Shown piece by piece: positions 23,101-32,200 of a stretch of DNA of 64,000 bases. The stretch is from positions 313,520 through 377,519 of the forward strand of contig JAPZVO010000025.1 in the NCBI GenBank assembly GCA_029962745.1, in the 5' to 3' direction. This DNA comes from Echinometra lucunter. Lineage: Eukaryota > Echinodermata > Echinoidea > Camarodonta > Echinometridae. A model generated the notes under the pieces. The model made no database searches, was not told the DNA's origin, and was given only the letters and a program-made list of their open reading frames with translations. Every line of letters begins with the position of its first letter. Positions within the stretch are counted from its first letter, which is position 1. Both the position numbers and the translations under genes were made by a program.

Positions 23101-24399
23101 CAAATCTTTCGAATCTCCCTGACAAATTAAACTTCCTTGCTCTTCACTAGTAGCATTTTAAAATACTTGTAAACATATTATTGCATGCAAAACACAGATA
23201 TGCACTTTCTTTCTGTTTTGCTAGGTTATTTGATTTGTGAAACATTTCTTAGTTACGATTCTTTAAGTCGCCTTGAAACGTCTCTTTAATTTTTATTTAG
23301 TTCATTACCTCATTTTGCTATTACCCCCCTAAGAATATTCTTTTTTTTAAAGAATACTTCATTGCAATACTCGACTTATTTGTTTAGTTGTAAACTTGCA
23401 ATGTGAATATCAGATGACATCTTGATGCAATAAGTAAGATCTGTTGGCGATAAACATATTGAGCTTTTACCACCAAGTAGTGCTCTTATAATTCACTTAT
23501 AATTATTTCAAAGGCACAGACAGACCCTGAACTTTAGAAACGATGGTATTTCTGAACTGCTCGGATTAGTTTAATCAGTTATTCAGCACTGTGAAATTCT
23601 TATGATAAAGAAATAGTTGTCAGTAGACATGTCAGAACCTGTGATTATTGTGTGAATTTCTCGTTAAGTTCTGCCAATCTTTTTAGATATTTCTATTTAC
23701 AAAAAATCGTTCAAAGTCCACATGGTTCAGAGTACATCTCGTGAACTTTGTCTGATGTACAAATGGCTCAATGGGTAAATAAAATAAAAACACAGTTTGG
23801 AATGAGGAAGGATAAGCTTAAAATTTGGATAAAGACGAAAATTCACTTTTCGGGTATTATTCAGCACTTCAGTATACACGCTGTTATCGTAACAGTCCAG
23901 ATCCATAGGACTTATCTTGGCATTTTGGCTGTTTATTTCCTAGAGTAAGCTAAATATTGCTTTAATATAATAGGACATATCTTTAGCCTACATCTACATG
24001 TATTAGTTCATTTTATTTTCACGGGATATGGTGGTAAGTGGTGTATGATACCTTCAACACTCATGACTTCTAGCCACGTTCCACCCATTTTGGGCAACCC
24101 TAGCCGAGGAGATGGTGCCACCACACACAGATAGTGTCCTGCATCTGATATCTGAACATCATCCAGCCACATAGAGTAGTTCCTCACATCCATACGAACA
24201 TTTGGTCGACGAGGATAGGCTGCCCCCTTGAAGACGTTGACAACCAGGGTGGAGTTTTTGAAGGATGGACCGTGCTTCCAGTACACGGTTGCATGCCCTG
24301 CATCTGTATGGCATGGCAGCTCTACAGAATTCCCAGTGGTGGAGATGATGTGATCTCTTGTTTCCACAGTGATGGAGATCACCATGTTGATGGTGATAA
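3828..24399 (-). CDS. Gene 1: V-Ig/mucin-stalk surface protein (multi-exon span)
   Basis: Multi-exon gene model on the minus strand. In order of transcription: V-Ig exon 24052-24399; Thr/Ser repeat stalk exon 20912-21166 (the same exon also lies at 11452-11706); small stalk exon 18540-18623 (also at 9080-9163); a related stalk exon 4802-4888; terminal exon 3828-3955. Each internal exon starts after two codon bases and ends with one, so all are phase 1-1 and can be skipped or repeated without breaking the frame. The 5' signal-peptide exon should lie between 24400 and 28300 and was not found. Duplicate exons most probably reflect an assembly duplication around the N gap. Expected product: secretory-pathway protein with one V-type Ig domain on an O-glycosylated stalk. 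Gene 2 is a full paralogue and is the main support. I do not recognise a named orthologue. Confidence 0.65.
4274..4412. mobile_element. Foldback MITE (GGGGAGCGTTTCATGAA termini)
   Basis: A 139-bp hairpin: the left arm GGGGAGCGTTTCATGAAGAG reappears reversed at the right end (CTCTTCATGAAACGCTCCCC), with about 42 bp of near-perfect complementarity and a loop of about 55 bp. Contains no coding sequence. Confidence 0.8.
4471..4506 (+). repeat. (TTG)n microsatellite
   Basis: About twelve TTG units followed by a T run. Confidence 0.9.
4802..4888 (-). CDS. Gene 1 small stalk exon (second version)
   Basis: Acceptor ATCATTACAG precedes the exon at 4889-4890 and donor GGTTAGG follows at 4800-4801. 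87 nt, phase 1-1. The peptide begins VYSTLQTASEHNERETVV and ends near AMIPQN. It is a diverged copy of the exon at 9080-9163 and matches exon 44001-44099 of gene 2 in position and pattern. Polar with several Thr/Ser; read as membrane-proximal extracellular stalk because the anchor exon follows it. Confidence 0.65.
6247..6508. mobile_element. hAT-like MITE with 8-bp target duplication
   Basis: About 260 bp, left end CATGGCCTAACGCAG, right end TGCGTACGGCCCTG, i.e. imperfect inverted ends of the CAGGGCCGTAC type. It is flanked by the same eight bases GGTATAAA at 6239-6246 and 6509-6516, as expected for a hAT insertion. The paralogous stretch near 10513 has one AGATATAAA and no insert. No coding capacity. 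Confidence 0.8.
6569..7397 (+). mobile_element. 5'-truncated LINE, RT C-terminus and 3' end
   Basis: Starts inside ORF2: LYNTLILPHISYCTIVWGN is the well-known C-terminal region of non-LTR reverse transcriptases. The frame ends near 6774 and is followed by about 600 bp of 3' UTR that ends in GAATAAAAACTTGAAACTTG with short AACTTGA repeats, as in CR1/L2-type LINEs. The insertion point is clear, because the paralogous sequence at 10573 continues without it after GTGGTCATTTCTG. 5' truncation is usual for such elements. Confidence 0.7.
7480..7640 (+). mobile_element. SINE-like 3' fragment with (ATT)n tail
   Basis: About 160 bp, non-coding, beginning at GACCCAGGGGTAGTTAATGG and ending at GGGTAAACAAGAC, directly followed by an ATT/ATC microsatellite. 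A short unique body joined to a simple-repeat tail is the usual form of SINE 3' ends. No tRNA-like head is visible, so it is truncated or of another type. Confidence 0.45.
7640..7792 (+). repeat. (ATT)n / (ATTATC)n microsatellite
   Basis: About 150 bp of TTA/TTATCA repeats. Any ORF across it is low-complexity only. The right-block copy (17101-17240) is shorter, so the length differs between the two contigs. Confidence 0.9.
8711..8970. mobile_element. MITE with long inverted arms
   Basis: About 260 bp. Left end TGCACTTTAAGAAATATTGG pairs with right end CCAATAATTTTTAACAGTGTGC, and the arms go on inward to CCAACCAACTTT / AAAGTTGGTTGG. Non-coding. Confidence 0.7.
9080..9163 (-). CDS. Gene 1 small stalk exon (first version)
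   Basis: Acceptor TTATCACTGCAG just upstream (AG at 9164-9165) and a GT donor at 9078-9079. 84 nt, phase 1-1. The peptide reads VYSTLQTDFGGTERETVV and ends IPQK. It is the partner of 4802-4888 in copy A of the intragenic duplication. In the right block the same exon is 18540-18623. Extracellular, membrane-proximal by position in the chain. Confidence 0.65.
10611..10664 (-). pseudogene. Gene 1 degenerate short stalk exon
   Basis: Aligns with the short stalk exon 49566-49616 of gene 2. The acceptor is kept (AACAAG before GAGACGC), but where gene 2 has the strong donor GTGAGG this copy reads TTGTGG. It may use a weak donor a few bases on, or be skipped. Same sequence in the right block at about 20071-20124. 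Confidence 0.35.
10918..11082. mobile_element. MITE, CTCAGAAA-type ends
   Basis: About 165 bp with imperfect inverted arms: CACTCGAAGAAAATTATCAA at the left, AACCAACTTTTCTGAGAGT at the right, inner blocks GGTTGAAAATATGAAC / GGTACATATTTTACCC. Related to the element at 57605-57764. Confidence 0.65.
11115..11345 (+). repeat. (AAT/ATG)n microsatellite region
   Basis: About 230 bp of ATA/ATG trinucleotide runs broken by short unique pieces. Copy in the right block at about 20575-20815, and a larger related array at 50387-50640 at the matching place in gene 2. Confidence 0.85.
11452..11706 (-). CDS. Gene 1 mucin-like stalk exon (left copy)
   Basis: Acceptor TTAATGCAG and donor GTAAACG bracket 255 nt, phase 1-1. 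The same exon at 20912-21166 reads as six 10-residue repeats of the type MASSTTRKAT. Here two indels (an extra T near 11577 and a missing T near 11610) shift the frame for about eleven codons and then restore it. Because the total length stays the same and the other contig reads cleanly, this is probably a sequence error. Thr/Ser-rich repeats of this kind are usually densely O-glycosylated and stiff. Confidence 0.65.
11957..12949. mobile_element. Tc1/mariner-like non-autonomous element with IR/DR ends
   Basis: About 1 kb. The outer ends CAGTTGGGGCCAGAAGTT and AACTTCTGGCACCAACTG are inverted, and each end has a second, inner copy of the same signal: GGGTCGAAAGTTTACATACA near 12163 and GTATGTGAACTTTCGACCC near 12727. 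Two direct repeats per inverted end is the arrangement of Sleeping Beauty-type Tc1 elements. AT-rich TA dinucleotides flank it. The interior shows no recognisable transposase. Confidence 0.75.
14120..14619. other. Assembly gap (500 N)
   Basis: Exactly 500 N, a placeholder length. It lies between the two near-identical blocks. The true distance is unknown and may be negative, i.e. the contigs overlap. Confidence 0.98.
15690..15952. mobile_element. hAT-like MITE (copy in right block)
   Basis: Same insertion as at 6247-6508, with GGTATAAA on both sides (15682-15689 and 15953-15960). Confidence 0.8.
16012..16861 (+). mobile_element. 5'-truncated LINE (copy in right block)
   Basis: Counterpart of 6569-7397. 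It differs by many one-base insertions between 16330 and 16760, which look like base-calling errors near a contig end. Confidence 0.7.
16941..17100 (+). mobile_element. SINE-like 3' fragment (copy in right block)
   Basis: Counterpart of 7480-7640, with a shorter ATT tail. Confidence 0.45.
17101..17240 (+). repeat. (ATT)n microsatellite (copy in right block)
   Basis: Shorter version of the array at 7640-7792. Confidence 0.9.
18171..18430. mobile_element. MITE with long inverted arms (copy in right block)
   Basis: Same insertion as 8711-8970. Confidence 0.7.
18540..18623 (-). CDS. Gene 1 small stalk exon (copy in right block)
   Basis: Identical in length and splice sites to 9080-9163. Probably the same exon seen on the other contig. 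Confidence 0.6.
20379..20542. mobile_element. MITE, CTCAGAAA-type ends (copy in right block)
   Basis: Same insertion as 10918-11082. Confidence 0.65.
20912..21166 (-). CDS. Gene 1 mucin-like stalk exon (right copy, clean frame)
   Basis: Exon of 255 nt, phase 1-1, between acceptor AATGTTAATGCAG and donor GTAAACG. It begins DPTTTMAVHNASS, where NAS is an N-glycosylation sequon, and continues as six 30-bp units coding for [MKIT]A[SP][SNT]TTR[KT]AT. The matching exon of gene 2 (50751-50969) keeps the start (PTTTMAV) and the end but has a different 20-residue repeat. Read as the extracellular mucin-like spacer between Ig domain and membrane anchor. Confidence 0.7.
21417..22407. mobile_element. 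Tc1/mariner-like element (copy in right block)
   Basis: Same insertion as 11957-12949, same outer and inner repeats. Confidence 0.75.
24052..24399 (-). CDS. Gene 1 V-type immunoglobulin domain exon
   Basis: Acceptor ACTTAACAG (AG at 24400-24401) and donor GGTATCAT (GT at 24050-24051) bracket 348 nt, phase 1-1, 115 whole codons. Residues 1-11 finish a hydrophobic leader (ITINMVISITV). Ig landmarks: Cys29 in VELPC, Trp40 in VYW, Arg68 in NVRMDV, and DAGHYLC with Cys91, which is the V/I-set pattern with 61 residues between the cysteines. Sequons NST and NYS. The exon of gene 2 at 57051-57398 has the same length and sites, and differs at about seven of 78 residues from Cys29 on. One exon per V domain. 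The ligand is unknown. Confidence 0.85.
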
Positions 24400-27300
24400 C
24401 TGTTAAGTAAGTATACATATATTTCGAGAGTAAGATTATGCATTGTATGTTCCTACAAAAAGGAATGTTTTTTGTTCAACCAGTTGACTACTGAATTCTC
24501 AGCTTCCCATAAGTTTGATACAAAGGCCAGCCGGTTTAGTAGACAACAGGTTAATATACGAAATTAACAAGCGGAAAAAATACAACTGGGTGGGGTTGGG
24601 AGGGGGTGGGGACTCATGTTAGCATGATGGCATGCCTGAAAGTTTTGGAAGGCTAATAACGAGATTCTCTCTGAGCTTTTTTCCATAGTCATGTTGTCAT
24701 GTTTACATATTGCATTATATTTTGAAATGCCCATTTCGCGCTCACCTGCCAGATAGTGTACATATGATACTAACGTTTACACTTCTGTTAAGAACTAGAT
24801 ATTTTCGGTCAGGCACACAACTGATAGAAATGAATCATAAATCGTTTCTGCAAAACGTCTCCTTTCCACTAAACAATGATTTGTTTCTATCTTCACAGGC
24901 TTATTGATACACTGATAATAGTCGTAATGTGAAAACCTTTATCCCACGATTTTGTTTTATAGATTTTTGACAATCCTTTAGATCGTAAAAAGGATTGAGT
25001 GCCCAACGTCAATTTCAATACGTGGGAACATTCACATTCCTTTAACGTGGCAACGTCTGACCACGTGCAATTGTAAGGTAATGCTTCTATCCCTGGCCAT
25101 CTCTGACTAGTTTGATTTCATGGTGTTTTTTTTTAAACCTTTGCCTTAATCATATTCCGCTCTAAATCATGACGTTGGTTCATACCTATTATAAATGACA
25201 AGTAGAGCAGTTTTGTCCAGGTACATATATCGTGAATTTTCCATTTTGCCATGATTGAGGCCCCAAAAAGGAGGAAGCACGTGATCATGCAAACTTTGAC
25301 CAGACGAACTTTTCATGCTTATTCATAAATCTGGAACTTATGAAAGAATACAATATTGTGAAGCGGCAAAATCGAATCTTAACCAGACGCACCAGATGAC
25401 ATTGTAGTATGCATGCATACACAGTTTGTGTCACTTTCATTACTTTTGTTTTGCTTGTTTGTTGTTGCTGTTGTCATTTGTGTGTGCGTGTGCGGGTGTA
25501 TGTAAGTGTTTCTTGTATTTTTATTCGGTATTACTATCCATTTACTAAAAAACTTGTCGAATAGGCATGATATTTGTAAGGATTCTATTCCCTTAAATTC
25601 AATAGTCTTTATCAATCTGGTCTTCGTCCAGTCCACTGGACGTTGATACATTTCAACTATATACTGCTTTAACCCTAAAAAAACGGGGGGGGGGATCATG
25701 TCCCCCTCGACAATTTTCGCCATTAGATTTTAACCGCCGCATATCACGCCACGCCACTTCCTGACCTTTTTTCTTTCAAATCTAATCTTGTGCATCTTCT
25801 GACATCAAGTTTACGAAAATCGGTCATACAGTTACAGAGTCACGTGACCTTTTGTGACTTTATGTCAGCCCCAAAACGGAGAATTTCTGAGTTTTGTGAA
25901 CAAAACAAATGGAAAAATGCATTTCATCATACTATTCCATTATCTTCTATAATTTCTTTCTTGAGCTGTCATTGTCATCTATTCTAACTGAATAGTGGTC
26001 CAGATAACACCCTGAAAGAGCAAACTTGAAAAAAACAATAAAGAAGTTAAAGTTGAAAAACAAAGAAATACGTAAGAAATTCGCGAAACAATGTAATACA
26101 TAAGAATCGAAATCACTTTAAGATTTTTTTCTGTCTTAATAATGTTTGTAATTTATAAAAAGAACTTCTTGCACAGAAATTTCATCTCCACAGCCTCCCA
26201 TTATTGTCACTCAAAATGTGATTTACGTTTACAATTAGCATAAATTATAATGCAAGTTGCAAAAATAAAGATTAACATTTTAAAAATAACGATGGATTTG
26301 TGTTCTTTACGGGATTCTTAATGTCCGTGCAAAATTTTGCGTCGATCAGTGATGTCGCAGCCAAGATATCGAGGGGGCCATAATGCCCCCCCCCCCCACC
26401 CAGTCCTCAATACCTCCAAAATGGCCCAGTCTTTTTAGGTTTAAATTGTTGACTCATGGAAAAAAAAAAACAAGAATGGCACAGCCGACCTTGTCAAGTG
26501 TATAATATCGTTGCACCAGCAGTATAAAAGGGGACATCCCTCTTTTTTACATTGATGTGGTGGTATGTGCCATATGCTCAAAACAATATGGCAGTCTACA
26601 ATTTATTTTGGAGTGATGTAAATACTGGAAGGCAACGTGAAAACAGTAAGCTTAAGCGTAGATTATATTAGTACATGCACATAATATTGTCATAAATGTA
26701 TTTGAAGTATCTGGTACCAGGAAAGTTGACGTTTTCCTTCGCACTATATAACGTTAAAGGAGGGGTATACATACATACACATTTCAATTAATAATCTTTG
26801 AATTTATTATTTAAGAATTTCGTGGTATATGTCACTGTCTGAACAATCCCGATTTAGATATCTGTTAACAATTAAAGCTGCTCAAAACTTTTGTTTTGAG
26901 TCTAAATCCCCTTCCACCATCAAGTCTATTTTTGCCATTCATATGACTTCACAAAACCGAAAGTAGAAAGATGAAAGAGAAGGTACTCTCCCATCCTCAA
27001 TCTAAGCATGAAATAATCTTCTCATCTTATCAAGTAGCCTTCACAGTCCAGTGCTTGAACAGGTATCGAAGAATTCTCATAAACGGGTACTTGTATAAAG
27101 AGGACATTTCCTGTCATATTCTGTCAGATACAAGGTAGAAGCAGGGTCGAGAAGAACAAACGGACCTTTCGCGGGACACATTTGGTTTGGAGTTTGAATT
27201 TTGTAGTTGGAAATACTTTTATTCTGGGCATTCAATAGCAGTTTTTGAGGATGTGTGGCGTAAGAGCGATAGTATTCTTGACGTTGTCGGGTAAGATTTT

Positions 27301-28346
27301 TGAGGAAATAATGTGGAATTAATACGAACGGAGGGGGGGGGGGGGTAGGGGGATTACGAAGTGCTTGAACAGGTATCAACATCTGCAGAAGGGGTATGTG
27401 CAACTAATTATTCATTCCTCTTGTTGCGCGTAGCCTCTCCAGAACAATAAATTGATTTGAAGAATATAGTGTTAGCATAATGGAAATCATTCTCCTTGAA
27501 TTTACACTTAAAAGGTCATCTTTATTGGCAAATATTTCTAACATACATTTAACAAGTATTCCTTAAGTTCATGATAAAAATGCAAGTCTGGACAAAATTA
27601 CTGATCTGAGTTACTGATCACTGAGTTATAATAGTATGTTGGTGCGATGCGGAGGGTTTGTATTGATGATTCAGATTGAATGCTTTCTTTACAAATCCTA
27701 TTTGCAATGATCTCATTTTGATTTAGATTTCACAACCTTCTTTGATTTGCTTGAAAAAAGATCTAATTGCTTCCGTCATTACTATAATTATTACAATAGG
27801 CTACAAATTTCTAGTGAATCCATTCTATTTTATGATGTTACCATGAATGATTTTGTAGAATTTATATTGTTTGTTTTGTCTAACAATTTGAACATGTTGA
27901 AAGGAAGTAATATTAAATATTTGGTACATTCAAAGGCATAACAATTCCTTAAGAAACATATACTGAAATAAAACAATTAAGAAATGGCAATTAAACAAAT
28001 CAAAAAACCTATCAACGAATGAAAACTCGAAAGCATGATTACAGCGAAAATCACAGAAACTGATCTTTCATTTTGATATCGGTGGTGCAATTTTATAATG
28101 AAAATGTTGATCTAATGATGCATTTTAGTGTCAAAGACAAATCCGATTTAAATGTAAACTGATAACTTGTTCACATCTGTTTGCTGATGGTAATATGCCT
28201 CCTTCCATTTCCAAGTTTCTGAAGTTTTTTTTCTTTTGAAGACGAAATGAATACTAAAAGGAATTCATGAAATACCGTTAAAAGTGATCCAGGTTCAAGT
28301 TTCTACGCAGATATTATATTTTAGTCTCTATCTTTGTTATGTTTAG
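24400..28346. other. Intergenic region between the 5' ends of genes 1 and 3
   Basis: About 4 kb that must hold the promoters and signal-peptide exons of two divergent genes if the models are right. I could not pick out either exon with confidence. It contains G/C homopolymers (25684-25694, 26385-26399, 27331-27345) and one possible exon at 27077-27300. Confidence 0.5.
27077..27300 (-). CDS. Possible exon of unknown gene
   Basis: Open minus-strand frame of about 75 codons with non-repetitive, protein-like composition (QTPNQMCPAKGPFVLLDPAS, then TEYDRKCPLY). A potential acceptor (CGTCAAG) and donor (GTACCCG) lie at its ends. I do not recognise the family. It could be an exon of an unseen gene or a processed-pseudogene scrap. 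Confidence 0.25.
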
Positions 28347-28489
28347 TGCAAGTGGCAGTAGTAGTTGGCACTGAGGCACACAGGCCAATAGAAGCGGTGC
28401 GAGGAGGAAATGTTACCCTTCCTTGCTCACACAAGTGGGATTTAAAGAAAGACAAGAAAAACTTAGCCCATGCTACGTGGTATCTAAAG
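28347..28489 (+). CDS. Gene 3 exon 1 (of those seen): first half of V-type Ig
   Basis: Acceptor TGTTATGTTTAG, donor GTGAGTG. Enters in phase 1, leaves in phase 0. Hydrophobic end of a leader (QVAVVVGTEAH), then the B-strand Cys in NVTLPCSHKW and the C-strand Trp in HATWYLK. NVT is a sequon. The Ig domain is split right after the C strand. Confidence 0.75.
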
Positions 28490-29204
28490 GTGAGTGTTCG
28501 TACTACATCATGTTATAAAAAAATTGACACAACTGATCATGAACTCCTCAAATCTCAAAAAGATATGGAGGCCAACAAGTCTGTATGTATATATAAATCA
28601 AGCCCATCTCGACCTAGCACCAGCAGGGCTGTAGCCAGGGTTTGATGTTTGGGGGCACATAACTAAATATTGATCGCCGTTTTGAGGGAGAGGTCTAAGG
28701 GCAGGGGTTGTCTTCCTTCCCTTTGGAAAAAAATCCTTATCCAAGAAGGCTAAGACAATTTAAAAGATGAAAAATGGTGGACTTTCTGAAATTCGTATCT
28801 CTTGTCTGTTTTATTTTTTCATAATAAAATTTCAACACAAACTTTGGAATAAGGGGCACGTGTCCCCCCCCCCCCCCCCTCGTGTCTATCTGCCTGAGCA
28901 CAAGGACTACGCACCTGCACTCGTAAGGTGATCACCCCTTTTCCTCCCCCTTTAAAATCTAGAGCAGCCTGCATTCTGATGTCATTGCTTCTCCTTCCTT
29001 AGATTATTTTAAGTGGAGATTAAAGCCTCTTCTCATTTCTCTTAAAGTAACTTCCATGAACCCCATATTTGTAGTATTGCAGTCACATTGTATTTTAGTA
29101 CACTCTAACAGAAATTTACTTACATGTTAGAGTTAATACTTTATTTTAATGAATATGAAATGCATTATCTTATGCATGTTAACATCATCGTCAGTTAACA
29201 TTAC

Positions 29205-29236
<32 letters not shown>

Positions 29237-32200
29237 CCATCATCATCATTAATTCAGAGCATGAAATGTTTTTTTTTAGCTGAAATTCCAGAGCCCTGAT
29301 GTTTAACCCACGAATCATCACTCTGCAGCAACCCGTTGGCCGAAATTGCAATTACTGATAAAAACATAATATTCTTCGAAAGGTAATGTGAGTACAGTTA
29401 TAATCAAATTAAATCTACTCTAGCTAATAAAGATGTGTTCGATTGTTATCTTACAGTATGCCAACAATTCGGATGAAGAAATTGCTGCTCACGACTGTGA
29501 GAAAGATCCTTCATGCGAAGACAGGAAATCCAAACGTAATGTTTTCCTCGACTTAGATTTCGACAACGGGACAGCGAATTTGATCATTGCTGATGTGCGT
29601 AGCTCGGACAGCGGCCTTTACTTCTGTGTGGTAGTTACTAGGAATGGCATGATCCAAGAGTCATTCGCACTAAGCGTCAGTGGTGAGTAAAATAATGGTA
29701 GTGCTTATGATGTTGATGATGATGTTGCTACTGCTAATTAAGAAGAGGAAGAAGAGGAATGGGAGAAGAAGATGAAGAAAAGGGGAAGAGAAGAAATCAT
29801 GATTGCAACAGTGATAATAATAATAAAAAATAATAACAACAAACAATAATGATGACAATAATGACAGTTTTGACGGTTGAGTATCCCATTTTTGCAATAG
29901 AAGTAAGAATTATACAGAAAATTTTCATCGGTTGGGGGTGATCATACACTAGAAGTTTAAGCTTCAGCCAACCTTAAATTTTTTGTAGGCAAGCTTTCGT
30001 CCACTCCTGTGGACTTTCTCAAGCGAAATGATCAGTCACAAAATTTTAAGGTTGGTAGAAGCTTAAACTACTAGTGTAGAAGTAAGAATGATTTGTCCAA
30101 AAAATCTGATACTGTTACAATACATATTACACCTTTTATTCTCTGAAAATCCAGGTGATTTTTGTCTTGTCCTTCTTTTATTCTTGATATAAGGGACTGA
30201 CGCCTCAATCCGCATCTCTGGCGGTATTCCTTCCACGAATCCCTCTGAATTAGTGGTTACAACGGAAACCGAAGAGACTCTTACATGTTCTACCTATCTC
30301 CAGAAGGGTTCGCCTGGAACTATTTTATGGAACTCAGAAAGAATTCCTCTGAGAGAAGTAAGTCTCAAGACCAAAGTTGTGAGAACCTAGAGCGTATAAC
30401 CATCTCATAATGCTTTGTATTCCTGGGAGTAGTTCAAGGTTTTTGGTAAATACCTCCAGCGATGTATTCATTCCTCAACCGGAAAATGCAATGTAGAATC
30501 ATGATTTAGATTAGACAAAGTTTTATAACTTTTAGCCATTTTCAGTTTCCTTTGAAATTTCCTCACGTTATTTTTCTACATACATTAAATTCATTAATGA
30601 CCATAATTTGGGAAGATTTCATTGAATATTGATTTTGATTATGAGATTTTTTTATGTCTCCAATTTCGTCTTTTTAAGTTTCCTCGTCGAACTTATTCCA
30701 TGTGAACCTTATGTCCTATTTTCAGCAAGGACGTCAGAGTAAGGTCAGCATCAGTGATGAAGAGTACTATGTGACGTCGTCGGTGACGTTTCTTCCAACT
30801 CATGCCCATAACAACACATGGGTAGAATGCGGAATCAAGGAGAACGGGAAATCCCCAAGACGTTTGAACTTGAAAGTGCTAGGTATGGGCAACCGGACTT
30901 TTAGACACCTTATTTCTTTCTGTAGTGGACGCTCTATAATTTTCTATTTGATGTATTTATTTATTTATTTCCCCTTCTTCTGTTTATTATGTTTCTTCCT
31001 TTTCATCCTCCTAATCCTTCTTCTTCATCTTCTCTTTCTTTCTTCTTCTTCTTCTACTTCTTTTTCTTTTCTTCCCCTATTCTACCCTCCCCGCCATTTT
31101 TCTTGTTTGCGCTGTAATAAACAGAGTCTCTCCCTTTCTCCCCACATAACGGCACACGCACACATATACACGCACCATTACACCAAAGCACAATGAGTAT
31201 GAGCACTGTGTGGACATATGGATTTCGTCATAGTTGGATATAGATAATGGAGATTTGACACTTTTACTTGCACTAATAGTCCGATCGACGGAGGCCTATA
31301 GCTATCTTGCCTGCAGAAAACGCTTGGCTTCCAACCGAGTTCGACTCTTCGCATTTTTGACTTCGTCCTTTTCAGTTCAGTCAATATAAATCTATATTAG
31401 AAAAATAGCAAAAGCAAGAACATAAGATATATAGACGCGTCACAGTTATTAACAAGTCTTACTACAACAAAACATTACTAAACAGTTCACAGAATACACA
31501 TGTTGGCAAAAATGCTATTTTAAAACTCAGGGTTTTATCATGATTTTTCCCCTTCTTCTTCACTCCCCCTTCTACTTTTTCCACAGTTGTTTACTCATCA
31601 AAAGCAATCTGTCATTAGTGCTAATGAAAGTTCGGTTCTGTCAATATGGTACAGTTATCTGCATTGTTCCACTTTTTTCAAGCATGGATCTGTAAAATTC
31701 AAGCCATACTCATCGCCTATGTTTCCAATACTTTTCCTCCTTCCTTTAAGATGCTTTAAAAGGAAGTAATTTCAATTATTATCTAAGCATAAAGAAACTA
31801 CCATTATTATAATTTTTAATCAGAATAACTAGCATATGAATATTAATTGAATGACAATTTACGCAGAGTGACCCGTGTATGCTCCATAAATGAGCGATCA
31901 ATGAAAAGCAACTTCCGGCGATGTATTATCCCTCCTATGTCAGTGTATGTGGCTATAAAAAAAACACATTATGATCTCATGGACTAGAAAATTTTTCACA
32001 CTTTCGGTTACTATGATATAGGGTAGATCCAAGGATGTGTATAAGGGGGCGGCGCAATACACGACAATAACACGGCAAATGGGGTTCTTCATGTTATGTA
32101 CTTCACACAAACGAATCGGGTTTCGAAAGGAAAATGAAAACGGAAGAGGGTCGGTACAATACATCAAATGCGCTTGCAAGGAAGTGGTTCTTATTGCATA

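Larger units (their letters stand above)
14620..23572. repeat. Near-identical block, right copy
   Basis: Right partner of 5180-14119, about 8.95 kb. Sequence beyond 23572 is unique and continues the locus. All elements in it (hAT-like MITE, LINE piece, SINE piece, Tc1-like element, stalk exons) have exact counterparts in the left copy, at the same insertion points. If the two are merged, the real locus is about 9.45 kb shorter than shown. Confidence 0.9.

Noticed and set aside
5180..23572. A genuine recent tandem gene duplication
   Set aside because: Possible, but contig-end placement at a placeholder gap, error-like indels and the single-copy paralogue make an assembly artefact more likely.
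25379..25723. 114-codon minus-strand ORF near the 5' end of gene 1
   Set aside because: Polar low-complexity sequence with no leader-like hydrophobic stretch; not the missing signal-peptide exon.
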